From Dehalococcoidia bacterium (GTDB lineage Bacteria > Chloroflexota > Dehalococcoidia > Dehalococcoidales > E44-bin46), in assembly GCA_004376105.1 (NCBI GenBank), contig SOKA01000001.1:1-23955 (forward strand): a stretch of DNA of 23,955 nt. The letters are read 5' to 3'. The position numbers and the translations under genes are program-made. Positions within the stretch are counted from its first letter, which is position 1. Each line of letters starts with the position of its first letter. This document shows, piece after piece, positions 1 to 6,991 of the stretch. The notes under the pieces were generated by a model that was given only the letters and a program-made list of their open reading frames with translations, was not told the origin of the DNA and searched no databases.

Positions 1-2
1 GG

Positions 3-407
3 ATGCTTCAGGAATGTTTAAAGGGTGAGCTCAGGGTAGTAAATGCCCATTTACCAAGTAAGCAAAAACCGCTTTCGGATTTATTGGGCGAGGAATACCC
101 TCATGTATTATGCAATGATGGCAGCGTTCATCTCTTTAGTAGAAAAGAACTAAAATATCTAGCCAGTTTGATAGACACTGATGAGCAAAAGGCATTATTA
201 TTGCCTATACTTATAGAGGTGAGTGCCGGTCAAGGTGAGATGGCGATAATATGCCCGGGGGAAGTGGAGGAGAAGGTTATTTCAAAGGTTCTTGATATGC
301 CTCTAACCCCAAGACAAAAAAAGGTCATGATATACAAACCGCAGTTAGCTATAGTAAGGAAGCTGCTTAGAACAACAACGCAGTATCTATTTCCCCCTAA
401 ATTGTAG
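3..407 (+). CDS. DUF61 / UPF0216 family protein, function unknown
   Basis: The protein matches the DUF61 (UPF0216) family, a small soluble family of unknown function that I know mainly from archaea. Visible family hallmarks are VNAHLP near residues 13-18, a DGSVHLF stretch near residue 40, LPILIEV near residue 68 and the C-terminal TTTQYLF at residues 124-130. The length of 134 residues is close to the family norm. The ATG at base 3 is the first possible in-window start; the gene may begin a few codons upstream, outside the window, because no ribosome binding site can be seen. It is not obviously co-transcribed with the following tRNA. No catalytic motif is recognisable and I do not assign a function. 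Family assignment is from remembered motif similarity, not a search. Confidence 0.75.
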   Translation: MLQECLKGELRVVNAHLPSKQKPLSDLLGEEYPHVLCNDGSVHLFSRKELKYLASLIDTDEQKALLLPILIEVSAGQGEMAIICPGEVEEKVISKVLDMPLTPRQKKVMIYKPQLAIVRKLLRTTTQYLFPPKL

Positions 408-427
408 GTGTAGCTCTTCCTTATTTG

Positions 428-457
428 TTGAATTATTTGCTATATTGTTGGTATGCT
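428..457 (+). promoter_or_regulatory. possible promoter of the tRNA-Arg gene
   Basis: TTGAAT (428-433) and TATGCT (452-457) are separated by 18 bases and would place the transcript start about 2-3 bases before the tRNA. Each box matches the sigma-70 consensus only partly. A TATATT at 441-446 is an alternative -10 box without a convincing -35 box. Weak call. Confidence 0.3.
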
Positions 458-466
458 ATAAGGTTA

Positions 467-539
467 GCCCCTGTAGCTCAGGTGGATAGAGCACCAGCCT
501 CCGGAGCTGGGTGCGAGCGTTCAAGTCGCTCCAGGGGCG
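467..539 (+). tRNA. tRNA-Arg (anticodon CCG)
   Basis: Folds as a complete cloverleaf: acceptor strand GCCCCTG (467-473) pairs with CAGGGGC (532-538); D stem GCTC/GAGC; anticodon stem CCAGC (494-498)/GCTGG (506-510) closing the loop CTCCGGA; T stem GAGCG/CGCTC around TTCAAGT. The anticodon at 501-503 is CCG, reading the arginine codon CGG. The discriminator base is G539 and the 3' CCA is not encoded, unlike the tRNA-Pro gene in this window. It lies just upstream of the 2-oxoacid oxidoreductase operon. Confidence 0.95.
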
Positions 540-553
540 CTTTTTATTGATAG

Positions 554-1135
554 TTGGAGGCTAAGCTGATAAATACGACAGGGCTTACTGAGATTAGGTG
601 GCATGGTCGTGGTGGTCAAGGAGCAGTTACCTCTGCCGAATTGGTAGCCCAGGCGGCTATAAATGAAGGTAAGTATGCTCAAGCCTTCCCTGCCTTTGGT
701 GCCGAAAGGAGAGGAGCGCCTGTGGTAGCCTTTGTCAGAATAAATAGTAATGAACCTATCAGGGTAAGAGCCGAAATTGCTGAACCTGATGTAGTAGTAG
801 TGCTTGACCCTGGTCTATTACGCATTGTGAATGTTACTTTGGGGCTTAAAGCCAATGGAATGTTAGTAGTTAATACCAAAAAACAAGCAGAGCAAATTAG
901 AAAGGAATTTAGCATTAACTGTTCACTAGCCACGGTTGATGCTACTAAGATTGCCCGAGAACTACTTGGAGTTCCTATTGTCAATACTTCTATGGTTGGA
1001 GCTCTATTAAGAGCCACCGGGGTTGTTAGATTAGAGTCCCTGTTCGAACCTCTGAGACAGCGATTTGGTCGTCTGGCTGAAAGGAATATTAGTGCTATGA
1101 AAAAGGCACATGAGGAAACCTTAGTAAAGGAGTAA
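554..1135 (+). CDS. porC: 2-oxoacid:ferredoxin oxidoreductase, gamma subunit
   Basis: Gamma subunit of a pyruvate/2-oxoisovalerate-type ferredoxin oxidoreductase, a cytoplasmic enzyme that turns a 2-oxoacid plus CoA into acyl-CoA, CO2 and reduced ferredoxin. The family signature is clear: IRWHGRGGQGAVTSAE near residue 14, the FPAFGAERRGAPV block near residue 45, and DPDVVVVLDP-like and VNTSMVGAL segments further on. About 190 residues is the normal size for a separate gamma subunit. First gene of a gamma-delta-alpha-beta set, the order known from four-subunit POR/VOR enzymes. Start is uncertain: the TTG at 554 lies inside the Shine-Dalgarno-like TTGGAGG, which instead points to an in-frame CTG at 566 (protein beginning M-I-N-T-T-G). 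The true substrate (pyruvate, branched 2-oxoacid or other) cannot be told. Confidence 0.9.
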   Translation: MEAKLINTTGLTEIRWHGRGGQGAVTSAELVAQAAINEGKYAQAFPAFGAERRGAPVVAFVRINSNEPIRVRAEIAEPDVVVVLDPGLLRIVNVTLGLKANGMLVVNTKKQAEQIRKEFSINCSLATVDATKIARELLGVPIVNTSMVGALLRATGVVRLESLFEPLRQRFGRLAERNISAMKKAHEETLVKE

Positions 1136-1140
1136 GAGAA

Positions 1141-1434
1141 TTGACTAAACCAGAAGGTGAGCTAACTTGGAAAGACCTGGAAATTGGTTCAATAATAACC
1201 GAGCCGGGAAATGCTAGTCAATACCAAACTGGAGGCTGGAGGACACAAAGACGAATCTATGATACCAACCGATGCATAAAGTGTGGTATTTGTTATATTT
1301 TTTGCCCTGAGGGGTGTATTGAGCAGACTGCTGAGGGATATTTTGACGCTAACTTATTCTACTGCAAGGGATGTGGTATCTGTGCTCGCGAGTGCTGGCC
1401 ACAAGCCATCACTATGGTAGAGGAGGAGGAATGA
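1141..1434 (+). CDS. porD: 2-oxoacid:ferredoxin oxidoreductase, delta (ferredoxin-like) subunit
   Basis: Small 2x[4Fe-4S] ferredoxin-type subunit that carries electrons out of the oxidoreductase core. Two full cluster motifs are visible: C45-x2-C48-x2-C51-x3-C55-P and C75-x2-C78-x2-C81-x3-C85. The roughly 40-residue leader with the ITEPGNA and TGGWRT segments before the first cluster is typical of PorD. The start is TTG at 1141, preceded by AAAGGAG about 8 bases upstream and 5 bases after the porC stop. The stop overlaps the next gene's ATG (ATGA, 1431-1434), which indicates translational coupling with the alpha subunit. Confidence 0.93.
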   Translation: MTKPEGELTWKDLEIGSIITEPGNASQYQTGGWRTQRRIYDTNRCIKCGICYIFCPEGCIEQTAEGYFDANLFYCKGCGICARECWPQAITMVEEEE

Positions 1435-2609
1435 CGACGCAAAGGATAGGAATAGAGGTTTCACGAGCTATTGCTATAGCCGCCAAACTGGCTAATGTTG
1501 ACGTCGTATCTGCCTATCCTATAACCCCACAGACCCATATCGTGGAGGACATTGCCGAGCTAGTAGCCGATGGTGAATTAGATGCCGCCTACATTCCCGT
1601 TGAATCTGAACACTCAGCAATGAGTGCCTGCCTTGGAGCATCAGCAGTCGGGGCTAGAACATTTACCGCCACCGCCGGACAAGGATTAGAGCTGATGCAC
1701 GAGGTATTGTATATTGCTTCATCTATGCGGCTGCCAGTAGTTATGACAGTGGCTAATCGAGCTTTGTCAGCGCCGTTAAGTATCTGGTGTGACCACTCTG
1801 ACGTTATGGCTGTCCGCGACACCGGTTGGATTCAAATATTTGCCGCCAACGGTCAGGAAACCTTTGATAATGTACTATGTGCCTTTCGTATTGCTGAAGA
1901 CCAGAGGGTTTTGCTTCCAGTAATGATTCACCTTGATGGATTTTATCTGACGCACATGGTTGAACCTATATATGTCCCCGAGCAGAGCAAGGTTGATAAG
2001 TTCCTTCCTCCATACGAGTACCCTTTGCCGCTAGACCCTAATAAACCGATAACTATGGGGGCTTTCGCCCCACCTAACATATATACAGAGACAAAAAAGG
2101 CGCAACAAGCAAATTTAACAGCAGCTAAAGAGGTAATTCTTCAGTGCTGGAGAGAGTTTGGCAACTTTTTTGGGCGCTATTACTCCCCGGTGGAAGGCTA
2201 TCGTTGTGAGAAGGCTAAGGTGCTTCTACTAGTAATGGGTAGTTTGAGCGAGACGGCAATGAGTGCCATAGACACCTTGCGAGATGAGGGCAAAGAAGTG
2301 GGACTAATAAAGCTTCGCTTATGGCGACCCTTCCCCTTTGATGAAATCCGCCGAGCAGTTAGGGATGCTGAGGTTCTCATCATATTGGATAGAGCCCTTT
2401 CCTTTGGTGGACCTGCTGGACCAGTCTGTTCTGAGATTAGGTCAGCCTTATATAATGAAGACAAAAAGCCAAAGGTAATAAGCTTTGTTGGCGGTTTAGG
2501 GGGGAGAGATATTTCCCCGGATGGATTTAAGGAGATAATCAACAGAGGTATAGAGATTTCACAGACGGGAAGCGAGCAAGAATTTGAAATGTTTGGGGTG
2601 AGGGAATAG
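1431..2609 (+). CDS. porA: 2-oxoacid:ferredoxin oxidoreductase, alpha subunit
   Basis: Large alpha subunit (392 residues) of the ferredoxin-dependent 2-oxoacid oxidoreductase; with the beta subunit it forms the thiamine-pyrophosphate active site. Recognisable parts are the AYPITPQT block near residue 28, the ESEHSAMSACLGAS block near residue 60 followed by TFTATAGQGLELMHE, and the C-terminal transketolase-like domain with the LRLWRPFPFDEIR and LDRALSFGGPAGP segments. The open frame runs further upstream to 1371, but the ATG at 1431 is chosen: it has AGGAGG just before it, starts the conserved sequence properly, and overlaps the porD stop by four bases. The next gene starts on the last base of its stop codon. 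All subunits look intact. Confidence 0.93.
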   Translation: MTTQRIGIEVSRAIAIAAKLANVDVVSAYPITPQTHIVEDIAELVADGELDAAYIPVESEHSAMSACLGASAVGARTFTATAGQGLELMHEVLYIASSMRLPVVMTVANRALSAPLSIWCDHSDVMAVRDTGWIQIFAANGQETFDNVLCAFRIAEDQRVLLPVMIHLDGFYLTHMVEPIYVPEQSKVDKFLPPYEYPLPLDPNKPITMGAFAPPNIYTETKKAQQANLTAAKEVILQCWREFGNFFGRYYSPVEGYRCEKAKVLLLVMGSLSETAMSAIDTLRDEGKEVGLIKLRLWRPFPFDEIRRAVRDAEVLIILDRALSFGGPAGPVCSEIRSALYNEDKKPKVISFVGGLGGRDISPDGFKEIINRGIEISQTGSEQEFEMFGVRE

Positions 2610-3529
2610 TGGAAAAATATGCTGTCTTTGTTCCTAAACTGGTAACTAAGAGAGAAAACTTTGCCCCTGGTCACCGGGCTTGTACGGGTTGTGGTGAAGC
2701 TTTAGCAGTAAGACTAGCCTGCAAAGCATTAGGGCAGAATGTAATAATTGTTAGTGCCACCGGTTGTATGGAAATAGTTTCATCACCGCTTCCTTATACC
2801 TCTTGGCGCGTTCCCTGGATTCATACCCTGTTTGAGAATACGGGAGCAGTAGCTTCAGGTATAGAAGCAGGCTTAAAAGTCATTGTGAGAAAGGGAAAAC
2901 GCCCGGCCAAGGAGGTAAAGGTGGTGGTGATGGCTGGTGATGGTGGAACCAGTGATATTGGGCTTCAGGCACTATCCGGAGCATTAGAAAGAGGGCATGA
3001 TTTTCTTTATGTTTGCCTTGACAATGAAGCCTATATGAATACTGGGATTCAAAGGTCTTCAGCTACTCCCTTCGGCGCCTCTACCACCACTGCCCCAGCC
3101 GGCAAGATGAGCATAGGCCAGGTTACGTGGAAGAAGAATATGCCAGCTATTGCTGCTGCCCACGATATACCTTATGTAGCTACTGCCTGCCCTAGCTATC
3201 CTTTCGATTTGATGGCTAAGGTGGCAAAGGGAGCAGCAATCCATGGACCAGCTTATGTTCATATCCTATCGGTTTGCCCCGTTGGTTGGAGGTCTGCTCC
3301 CGATTTAACTATCAGAATAGGCCGTCTGGCTGTGGAGACAGGGATATTCCCTCTATATGAGATGGAGAATGGTAAATATAAATTAAGCATTGATTTGCCT
3401 CAGTTAAGACCTGTCCAAGACTATCTGAAATTGCAGGGAAGGTTCAGGCATCTATCTGAGGAAACAATAAAGGAGATTCAATATAGGGTGAATAAGGAAT
3501 ACGCCAAACTCATGGAGAAGGTAGCATAA
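2609..3529 (+). CDS. porB: 2-oxoacid:ferredoxin oxidoreductase, beta subunit (TPP-binding)
   Basis: Beta subunit (306 residues), which binds thiamine pyrophosphate and one [4Fe-4S] cluster. The cluster ligands appear as C25-x2-C28 in ACTGCGEAL and C53 in SATGC, with a likely fourth cysteine in the SVCPVGW segment. The TPP/Mg motif is VMAGDGGTSDIG followed by the LDNEAYMNTG segment. The GTG start overlaps the porA stop by one base (TAGTG), so the two subunits are coupled. The following NuoE-like gene begins two bases after its stop, which ties the oxidoreductase to the NADH-module genes in one transcript. Confidence 0.93.
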   Translation: MEKYAVFVPKLVTKRENFAPGHRACTGCGEALAVRLACKALGQNVIIVSATGCMEIVSSPLPYTSWRVPWIHTLFENTGAVASGIEAGLKVIVRKGKRPAKEVKVVVMAGDGGTSDIGLQALSGALERGHDFLYVCLDNEAYMNTGIQRSSATPFGASTTTAPAGKMSIGQVTWKKNMPAIAAAHDIPYVATACPSYPFDLMAKVAKGAAIHGPAYVHILSVCPVGWRSAPDLTIRIGRLAVETGIFPLYEMENGKYKLSIDLPQLRPVQDYLKLQGRFRHLSEETIKEIQYRVNKEYAKLMEKVA

Positions 3530-3531
3530 GC

Positions 3532-3996
3532 ATGGGAGCTAAACAATTGGCAGAGAAGGTGGAATCAATATTAGATAACTACCAGCGTGACCAGGGAATG
3601 TTAGTCTCCATTTTGCAAGATATTCAGGCAGAATACAATTATCTGCCCAAGGAGGCCCTAGTGGAGGTTAGCCAAACTCTGGGTGCCCCATTGAGTCGAG
3701 TCTATAGTGTAGCTACTTTTTTTAAGGCTTTCAGTTTGGAACCAAGAGGACGCTACTTAATCAATGTATGCCTTGGTACAGCTTGTCATGTTAGAGGAGC
3801 AGTGAGAATTTTAGAGACGATAGAGCGAGAGCTAGATATTAGACCCGGTAAAACAACCCAAGACCTTAAATTTACCCTAGAAACTGTCAATTGTGTTGGA
3901 TGCTGCGCCCTAGGTCCTGTAGTAATAATTGATGGGGAATACCACGGGCAAATGAAAACCGATAAGGTCAAGGTTTTATTAGAGAATTATACTTAA
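3532..3996 (+). CDS. nuoE: NuoE/HydC-like [2Fe-2S] subunit
   Basis: Thioredoxin-fold [2Fe-2S] subunit of the kind found in complex I (NuoE), NAD-linked hydrogenases (HoxE, HndA) and electron-bifurcating hydrogenases (HydC). It normally sits on the NuoF/HydB subunit. Cluster ligands are seen as C-L-G-T-A-C in VCLGTACHVRGA and C-V-G-C-C in NCVGCCALGP. The 154-residue length fits the family, and the N-terminal helical part (LVSILQDIQAEYNYLP) is typical. ATG start two bases after the porB stop. Its place behind porCDAB rather than beside a hydrogenase or membrane complex I implies that it serves the 2-oxoacid oxidoreductase. Confidence 0.92.
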   Translation: MGAKQLAEKVESILDNYQRDQGMLVSILQDIQAEYNYLPKEALVEVSQTLGAPLSRVYSVATFFKAFSLEPRGRYLINVCLGTACHVRGAVRILETIERELDIRPGKTTQDLKFTLETVNCVGCCALGPVVIIDGEYHGQMKTDKVKVLLENYT

Positions 3997-3998
3997 TT

Positions 3999-5876
3999 GT
4001 GGTAGGAAAGGGACAAGCATTGAACAGGCTAAGCTCCCCTGATGAGCTAGAGGGGATAAGAAAATCAATAATTAAACAGAGAGACCCTAACAAGCCTTGC
4101 ATAACTATATGTGGCGGCACAGGCTGCCTTGCTTTGAGGGGTGAAAGTGTAATTGCTGCTTTTAAACAGAAGATTAAACGGCAGGGAGTGGAAACCAAGG
4201 TAGATGTAAGGATTACTGGCTGCCCGGGTTTCTGTGAAAGGGGGCCACTAGTAGTTATTAAGCCACAGAATATTTTCTATCAGCGGATAAGGGTAGAAGA
4301 TGTCCCCGAGATAATCTCAGAGACTGTTCTAAGGGATAATATCATTGATAGGTTGCTTTACACCGACCCAAATACAGGCCAGAAAGTAATCTATGAGCAT
4401 GAGGTGTCATTCTATAAAAAACAGAAGCGGCTTATTATTGGTAACAATGAGTTAATTGACCCTACCATAATTGATGACTATTTGGCTGTTGGTGGTTACG
4501 CCGCTTTGAGTAAAGTTCTTTTTAGGATGTCGCCTGAAGAGGTAATCGAGGAAGTCAAGAAATCCAGCTTACGGGGGCGTGGTGGTGGAGGATTCCCCAC
4601 CGGTATTAAGTGGGAAACTTGCCGAAAGGCACGGGGCGATATCAAGTATCTAATATGTAATTGTGACGAGGGTGACCCCGGTGCCTTTATGGATAGAAGT
4701 CTGATGGAGGGGAATCCCCATAGTGTTCTGGAAGGGATGATAATCGGCGCCTATGCTATTGGTTGCCATGAGGGTTATATTTATGTTCGTAATGAGTACC
4801 CTCTGGCAGTGAAAAATGCCGGGATAGCTATCAGACAGGCGGAGGAGTATGGTCTTCTAGGTAAAGATATCTTAGGCTCCGGATTTGACTTCAGCATTAG
4901 GATAAGTAGGGGGGGTGGGGCTTTTGTCTGTGGCGAGTCATCGGCGCTGATGGCTTCACTGGAGGGTAAACCAGGCGAGGCTAGGGCGAAGTATGTTCAT
5001 ACTGTTGAAAGAGGTTTATGGGATAAGCCTACTAACCTGAACAATGTGGAGACCTGGGCAAATGTCCCGCTAATAATCAATCAAGGTGCCGATTGGTATA
5101 CTAAAATAGGCACACCAAATAGTAAGGGAACAAAGATTTTCTCTCTGGTAGGTAAGGTTAACAACACCGGTTTAGTGGAAGTACCCATGGGGATAACACT
5201 CAGGGAGGTTATTTTTGATATCGGTGGCGGGATTCCCGGAGGTAAAGAATTCAAAGCGGTCCAGACGGGTGGTCCCTCGGGCGGAGTTATTCCTGAGAGT
5301 TTACTTGATTTGCCAGTAGATTTTGATGAGCTTACCAAAGCAGGCTCTATGATGGGCTCAGGTGGGATGATTGTGATGGATGAGAATAACTGCATGGTGG
5401 ATATAGCTAAATATTTCCTTACCTTCCTTGAGGAGGAATCCTGTGGCAAATGTGTCCCTTGCCGTGAGGGAGTAAAGAGGATGCGGGAAATATTAACCGA
5501 TATTACAGAGGGGAGAGGAAAGGATGGGGATATTGAATTACTTGAGCGTTTGTCGGCGGTAATTATAGATAGCTCGCTATGTGCCTTGGGCGGGACTGCG
5601 CCGAATCCTGTCTTGACTACCATAGGCTACTTTAGGGACGAGTATGAAGCTCACATTAGGGATAAAAGGTGCCCAGCTGGTGTCTGTAAGGCGCTGATTA
5701 GCTATCATATCGTTGATGAAAAGTGCCCAGGGTGCCGGCTATGTGAAAAAGCCTGTCCAACTAGGGCTATAACCTTTGTCGAGAAGAGGAAGCCGGTTAT
5801 CTTAGACCAGGAGAAGTGTATCAAGTGTGGGATTTGCTATGATGTCTGCAACCTTGATGCTATAACGGTAAAGTGA
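3999..5876 (+). CDS. nuoF: NuoF/HydB-like NAD(P)H- and FMN-binding subunit with extra Fe-S domains
   Basis: Long NuoF type (625 residues), built like HydB/HndC of NAD-linked or electron-bifurcating enzymes. In order: an N-terminal [2Fe-2S] thioredoxin-like domain (C38-x4-C43, then CPGFC about 35 residues later); the FMN/NAD(P)H domain with LRGRGGGGFPTGIKWE near residue 190 and the CNCDEGDPGAFMDR segment near 222-235; an N3-type [4Fe-4S] site C482-x2-C485-x2-C488 with C528; and a C-terminal 2x[4Fe-4S] ferredoxin domain (CPGCRLCEKACP and CIKCGICYDVC). It should exchange electrons between NAD(P)H and Fe-S clusters. The GTG at 3999 directly follows the nuoE stop but lacks a good ribosome site; an in-frame TTG at 4020 has AGGAAAGGGA in front and may be the real start (618 residues). 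Confidence 0.92.
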   Translation: MVGKGQALNRLSSPDELEGIRKSIIKQRDPNKPCITICGGTGCLALRGESVIAAFKQKIKRQGVETKVDVRITGCPGFCERGPLVVIKPQNIFYQRIRVEDVPEIISETVLRDNIIDRLLYTDPNTGQKVIYEHEVSFYKKQKRLIIGNNELIDPTIIDDYLAVGGYAALSKVLFRMSPEEVIEEVKKSSLRGRGGGGFPTGIKWETCRKARGDIKYLICNCDEGDPGAFMDRSLMEGNPHSVLEGMIIGAYAIGCHEGYIYVRNEYPLAVKNAGIAIRQAEEYGLLGKDILGSGFDFSIRISRGGGAFVCGESSALMASLEGKPGEARAKYVHTVERGLWDKPTNLNNVETWANVPLIINQGADWYTKIGTPNSKGTKIFSLVGKVNNTGLVEVPMGITLREVIFDIGGGIPGGKEFKAVQTGGPSGGVIPESLLDLPVDFDELTKAGSMMGSGGMIVMDENNCMVDIAKYFLTFLEEESCGKCVPCREGVKRMREILTDITEGRGKDGDIELLERLSAVIIDSSLCALGGTAPNPVLTTIGYFRDEYEAHIRDKRCPAGVCKALISYHIVDEKCPGCRLCEKACPTRAITFVEKRKPVILDQEKCIKCGICYDVCNLDAITVK

Positions 5877-5885
5877 AGGTAAGAG

Positions 5886-6614
5886 ATGGTAACATTAACC
5901 ATTGATGGGCGAGAGGTTCAAGCAGAAGAGGGAGCAATGGTATTGGATGCAGCTAGGGATAATAACATCTACATACCAGCTCTGTGCTCTAATGAAGCAA
6001 TTAAACCATATGGAGCTTGCCGGCTTTGCCTGGTTGAAATCGTTACCAATGGAAAAGAAAGATTGGTGGCCTCTTGCCTTTACCCGGTAGAAGAAGGGCT
6101 TATTGTAAAAACTAACTCCGAGAGGGTTATGAATAACCGCAGAACTATAATGGAGCTGTTATTAGCTAGATGCCCTAGTTTAGAAGTAATACAGGATTTA
6201 GCCAAGCGCCTGGCTGTTGATAAAACACCCTTCAAACTGGAGGATAAGAGATGTATTCTCTGTGGATTATGTGTCCGAGCCTGTGAGGAAGTTGTAGGCG
6301 TTAGCGCCATCAGCTTAGTCAATCGAGGTATCGATAGAGAGATGGCTTCCCCCTTTTACGAGTTTCCAGATGCCTGTATTGGTTGTGGCTCCTGTGCTTA
6401 TGTCTGTCCTGTAGAGACTATAACGCTAGAGGATGTTGGAGATACAAGAACTATAACTATGCCTAACCCTAAAATGCAGAAGACAGAATTTAAATTAAAG
6501 AAATGTAAAATCTGCGGTAACTACTGGGCTCCTGAGAAGCAGCTAGACTACATAACTAAAACGTTAAGCTTAGCTCCAGAAATATTTGATGTCTGTCCTG
6601 ACTGTAGAGAATAA
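5886..6614 (+). CDS. HoxU / NuoG N-terminal-like Fe-S subunit with C-terminal four-Cys motif
   Basis: A 242-residue electron-transfer subunit corresponding to the front part of NuoG, HoxU or HydA, without any hydrogenase H-cluster domain. Order: plant-type [2Fe-2S] domain (C34, C45, C48, C64); then a 2x[4Fe-4S] ferredoxin domain (C123, C126, C129, C133 and C164, C167, C170, C174). The His-Cys [4Fe-4S] motif usual between them is absent; only C96 remains in that stretch. The last 36 residues hold two CxxC pairs (C207/C210 and C237/C240) that look like a zinc- or iron-binding knuckle and are not part of typical HoxU. ATG start nine bases after the nuoF stop. It probably links the 2-oxoacid oxidoreductase clusters with NuoF. 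Confidence 0.85.
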   Translation: MVTLTIDGREVQAEEGAMVLDAARDNNIYIPALCSNEAIKPYGACRLCLVEIVTNGKERLVASCLYPVEEGLIVKTNSERVMNNRRTIMELLLARCPSLEVIQDLAKRLAVDKTPFKLEDKRCILCGLCVRACEEVVGVSAISLVNRGIDREMASPFYEFPDACIGCGSCAYVCPVETITLEDVGDTRTITMPNPKMQKTEFKLKKCKICGNYWAPEKQLDYITKTLSLAPEIFDVCPDCRE

Positions 6615-6633
6615 AACCTAACTAGCCGTTAGC

Positions 6634-6662
6634 TTGACCATCAATAGGTGGTTTGCTATATT
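6634..6662 (+). promoter_or_regulatory. promoter of the tRNA-Pro gene
   Basis: TTGACC (6634-6639), a 17-base spacer, and TATATT (6657-6662). Both boxes match the sigma-70 consensus in five of six positions, and the predicted start falls at about 6669, immediately before the tRNA 5' end. A strong candidate by sequence alone. Confidence 0.65.
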
Positions 6663-6669
6663 TTGGTAA

Positions 6670-6746
6670 CGGGGTGTGGCGCAGATGGCTAGCGCGCAGC
6701 GTTTGGGACGCTGAGGTCGGAGGTTCAAGTCCTCTCACCCCGACCA
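6670..6746 (+). tRNA. tRNA-Pro (anticodon TGG), CCA encoded
   Basis: Complete cloverleaf: acceptor CGGGGTG (6670-6676) pairs with CACCCCG (6736-6742); D stem GCGC/GCGC; anticodon stem CAGCG (6697-6701)/CGCTG closing the loop TTTGGGA; T stem GGAGG/CCTCT around TTCAAGT. The anticodon at 6704-6706 is TGG, reading proline CCA. Discriminator A6743 is followed by encoded CCA (6744-6746). It closes the por-nuo block on its 3' side. Confidence 0.95.
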
Positions 6747-6930
6747 AGTAAAGGTATTATAGGAAACTAATTGACATAACATAAACGGGAGTAACTCAGT
6801 CGCCAGAAATCTTGCCTTCCAAAAAGATACTCTCAACTGAGTGTCTAATTTCCTTCCTGCTCTTATTTCTATCAGCCAGAAGCCTAACCCGTAAACAGGA
6901 ATGACGGCACCATCTTGCAATAACAAATCA

Positions 6931-6959
6931 TTGACGATGCCTTTCATTTATGCTATTTT
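6931..6959 (+). promoter_or_regulatory. possible promoter of the E1-E1 dehydrogenase genes
   Basis: TTGACG (6931-6936; five of six consensus bases), a 17-base spacer and TATTTT (6954-6959; four of six) lie just upstream of the ribosome site GGAGGG of the first E1 alpha gene, giving a short leader of about 25 bases. The stretch 6747-6930 between the tRNA and this site holds no gene or motif that I can support. Confidence 0.5.
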
Positions 6960-6991
6960 ATGGCAGAAGTGAAAGGAGGGCAGAAAAGGCT

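Noticed and set aside
2198..2674. 158-codon open frame on the minus strand over the porA/porB junction
   Set aside because: Fully covered by conserved porA and porB coding sequence; no ribosome site and no family resemblance.
5081..5623. 180-codon open frame on the minus strand inside nuoF
   Set aside because: The plus strand encodes well-conserved NuoF motifs here; the minus-strand product is serine/proline-rich with no recognisable family. It is a shadow.
6771..6776. Perfect TTGACA downstream of tRNA-Pro
   Set aside because: No acceptable -10 box lies 16-18 bases downstream; the TTGACG/TATTTT pair nearer the E1 gene is a better promoter.
6794..6842. Inverted repeat ACTCAGT...ACTGAGT
   Set aside because: Only seven bases with a 35-base loop and no extension; expected by chance and in no clear position for a terminator.
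6950..6991. 14-codon N-terminal extension of the first E1 alpha
   Set aside because: The ribosome site GGAGGG lies inside it, and the second copy aligns from ATG 6992.
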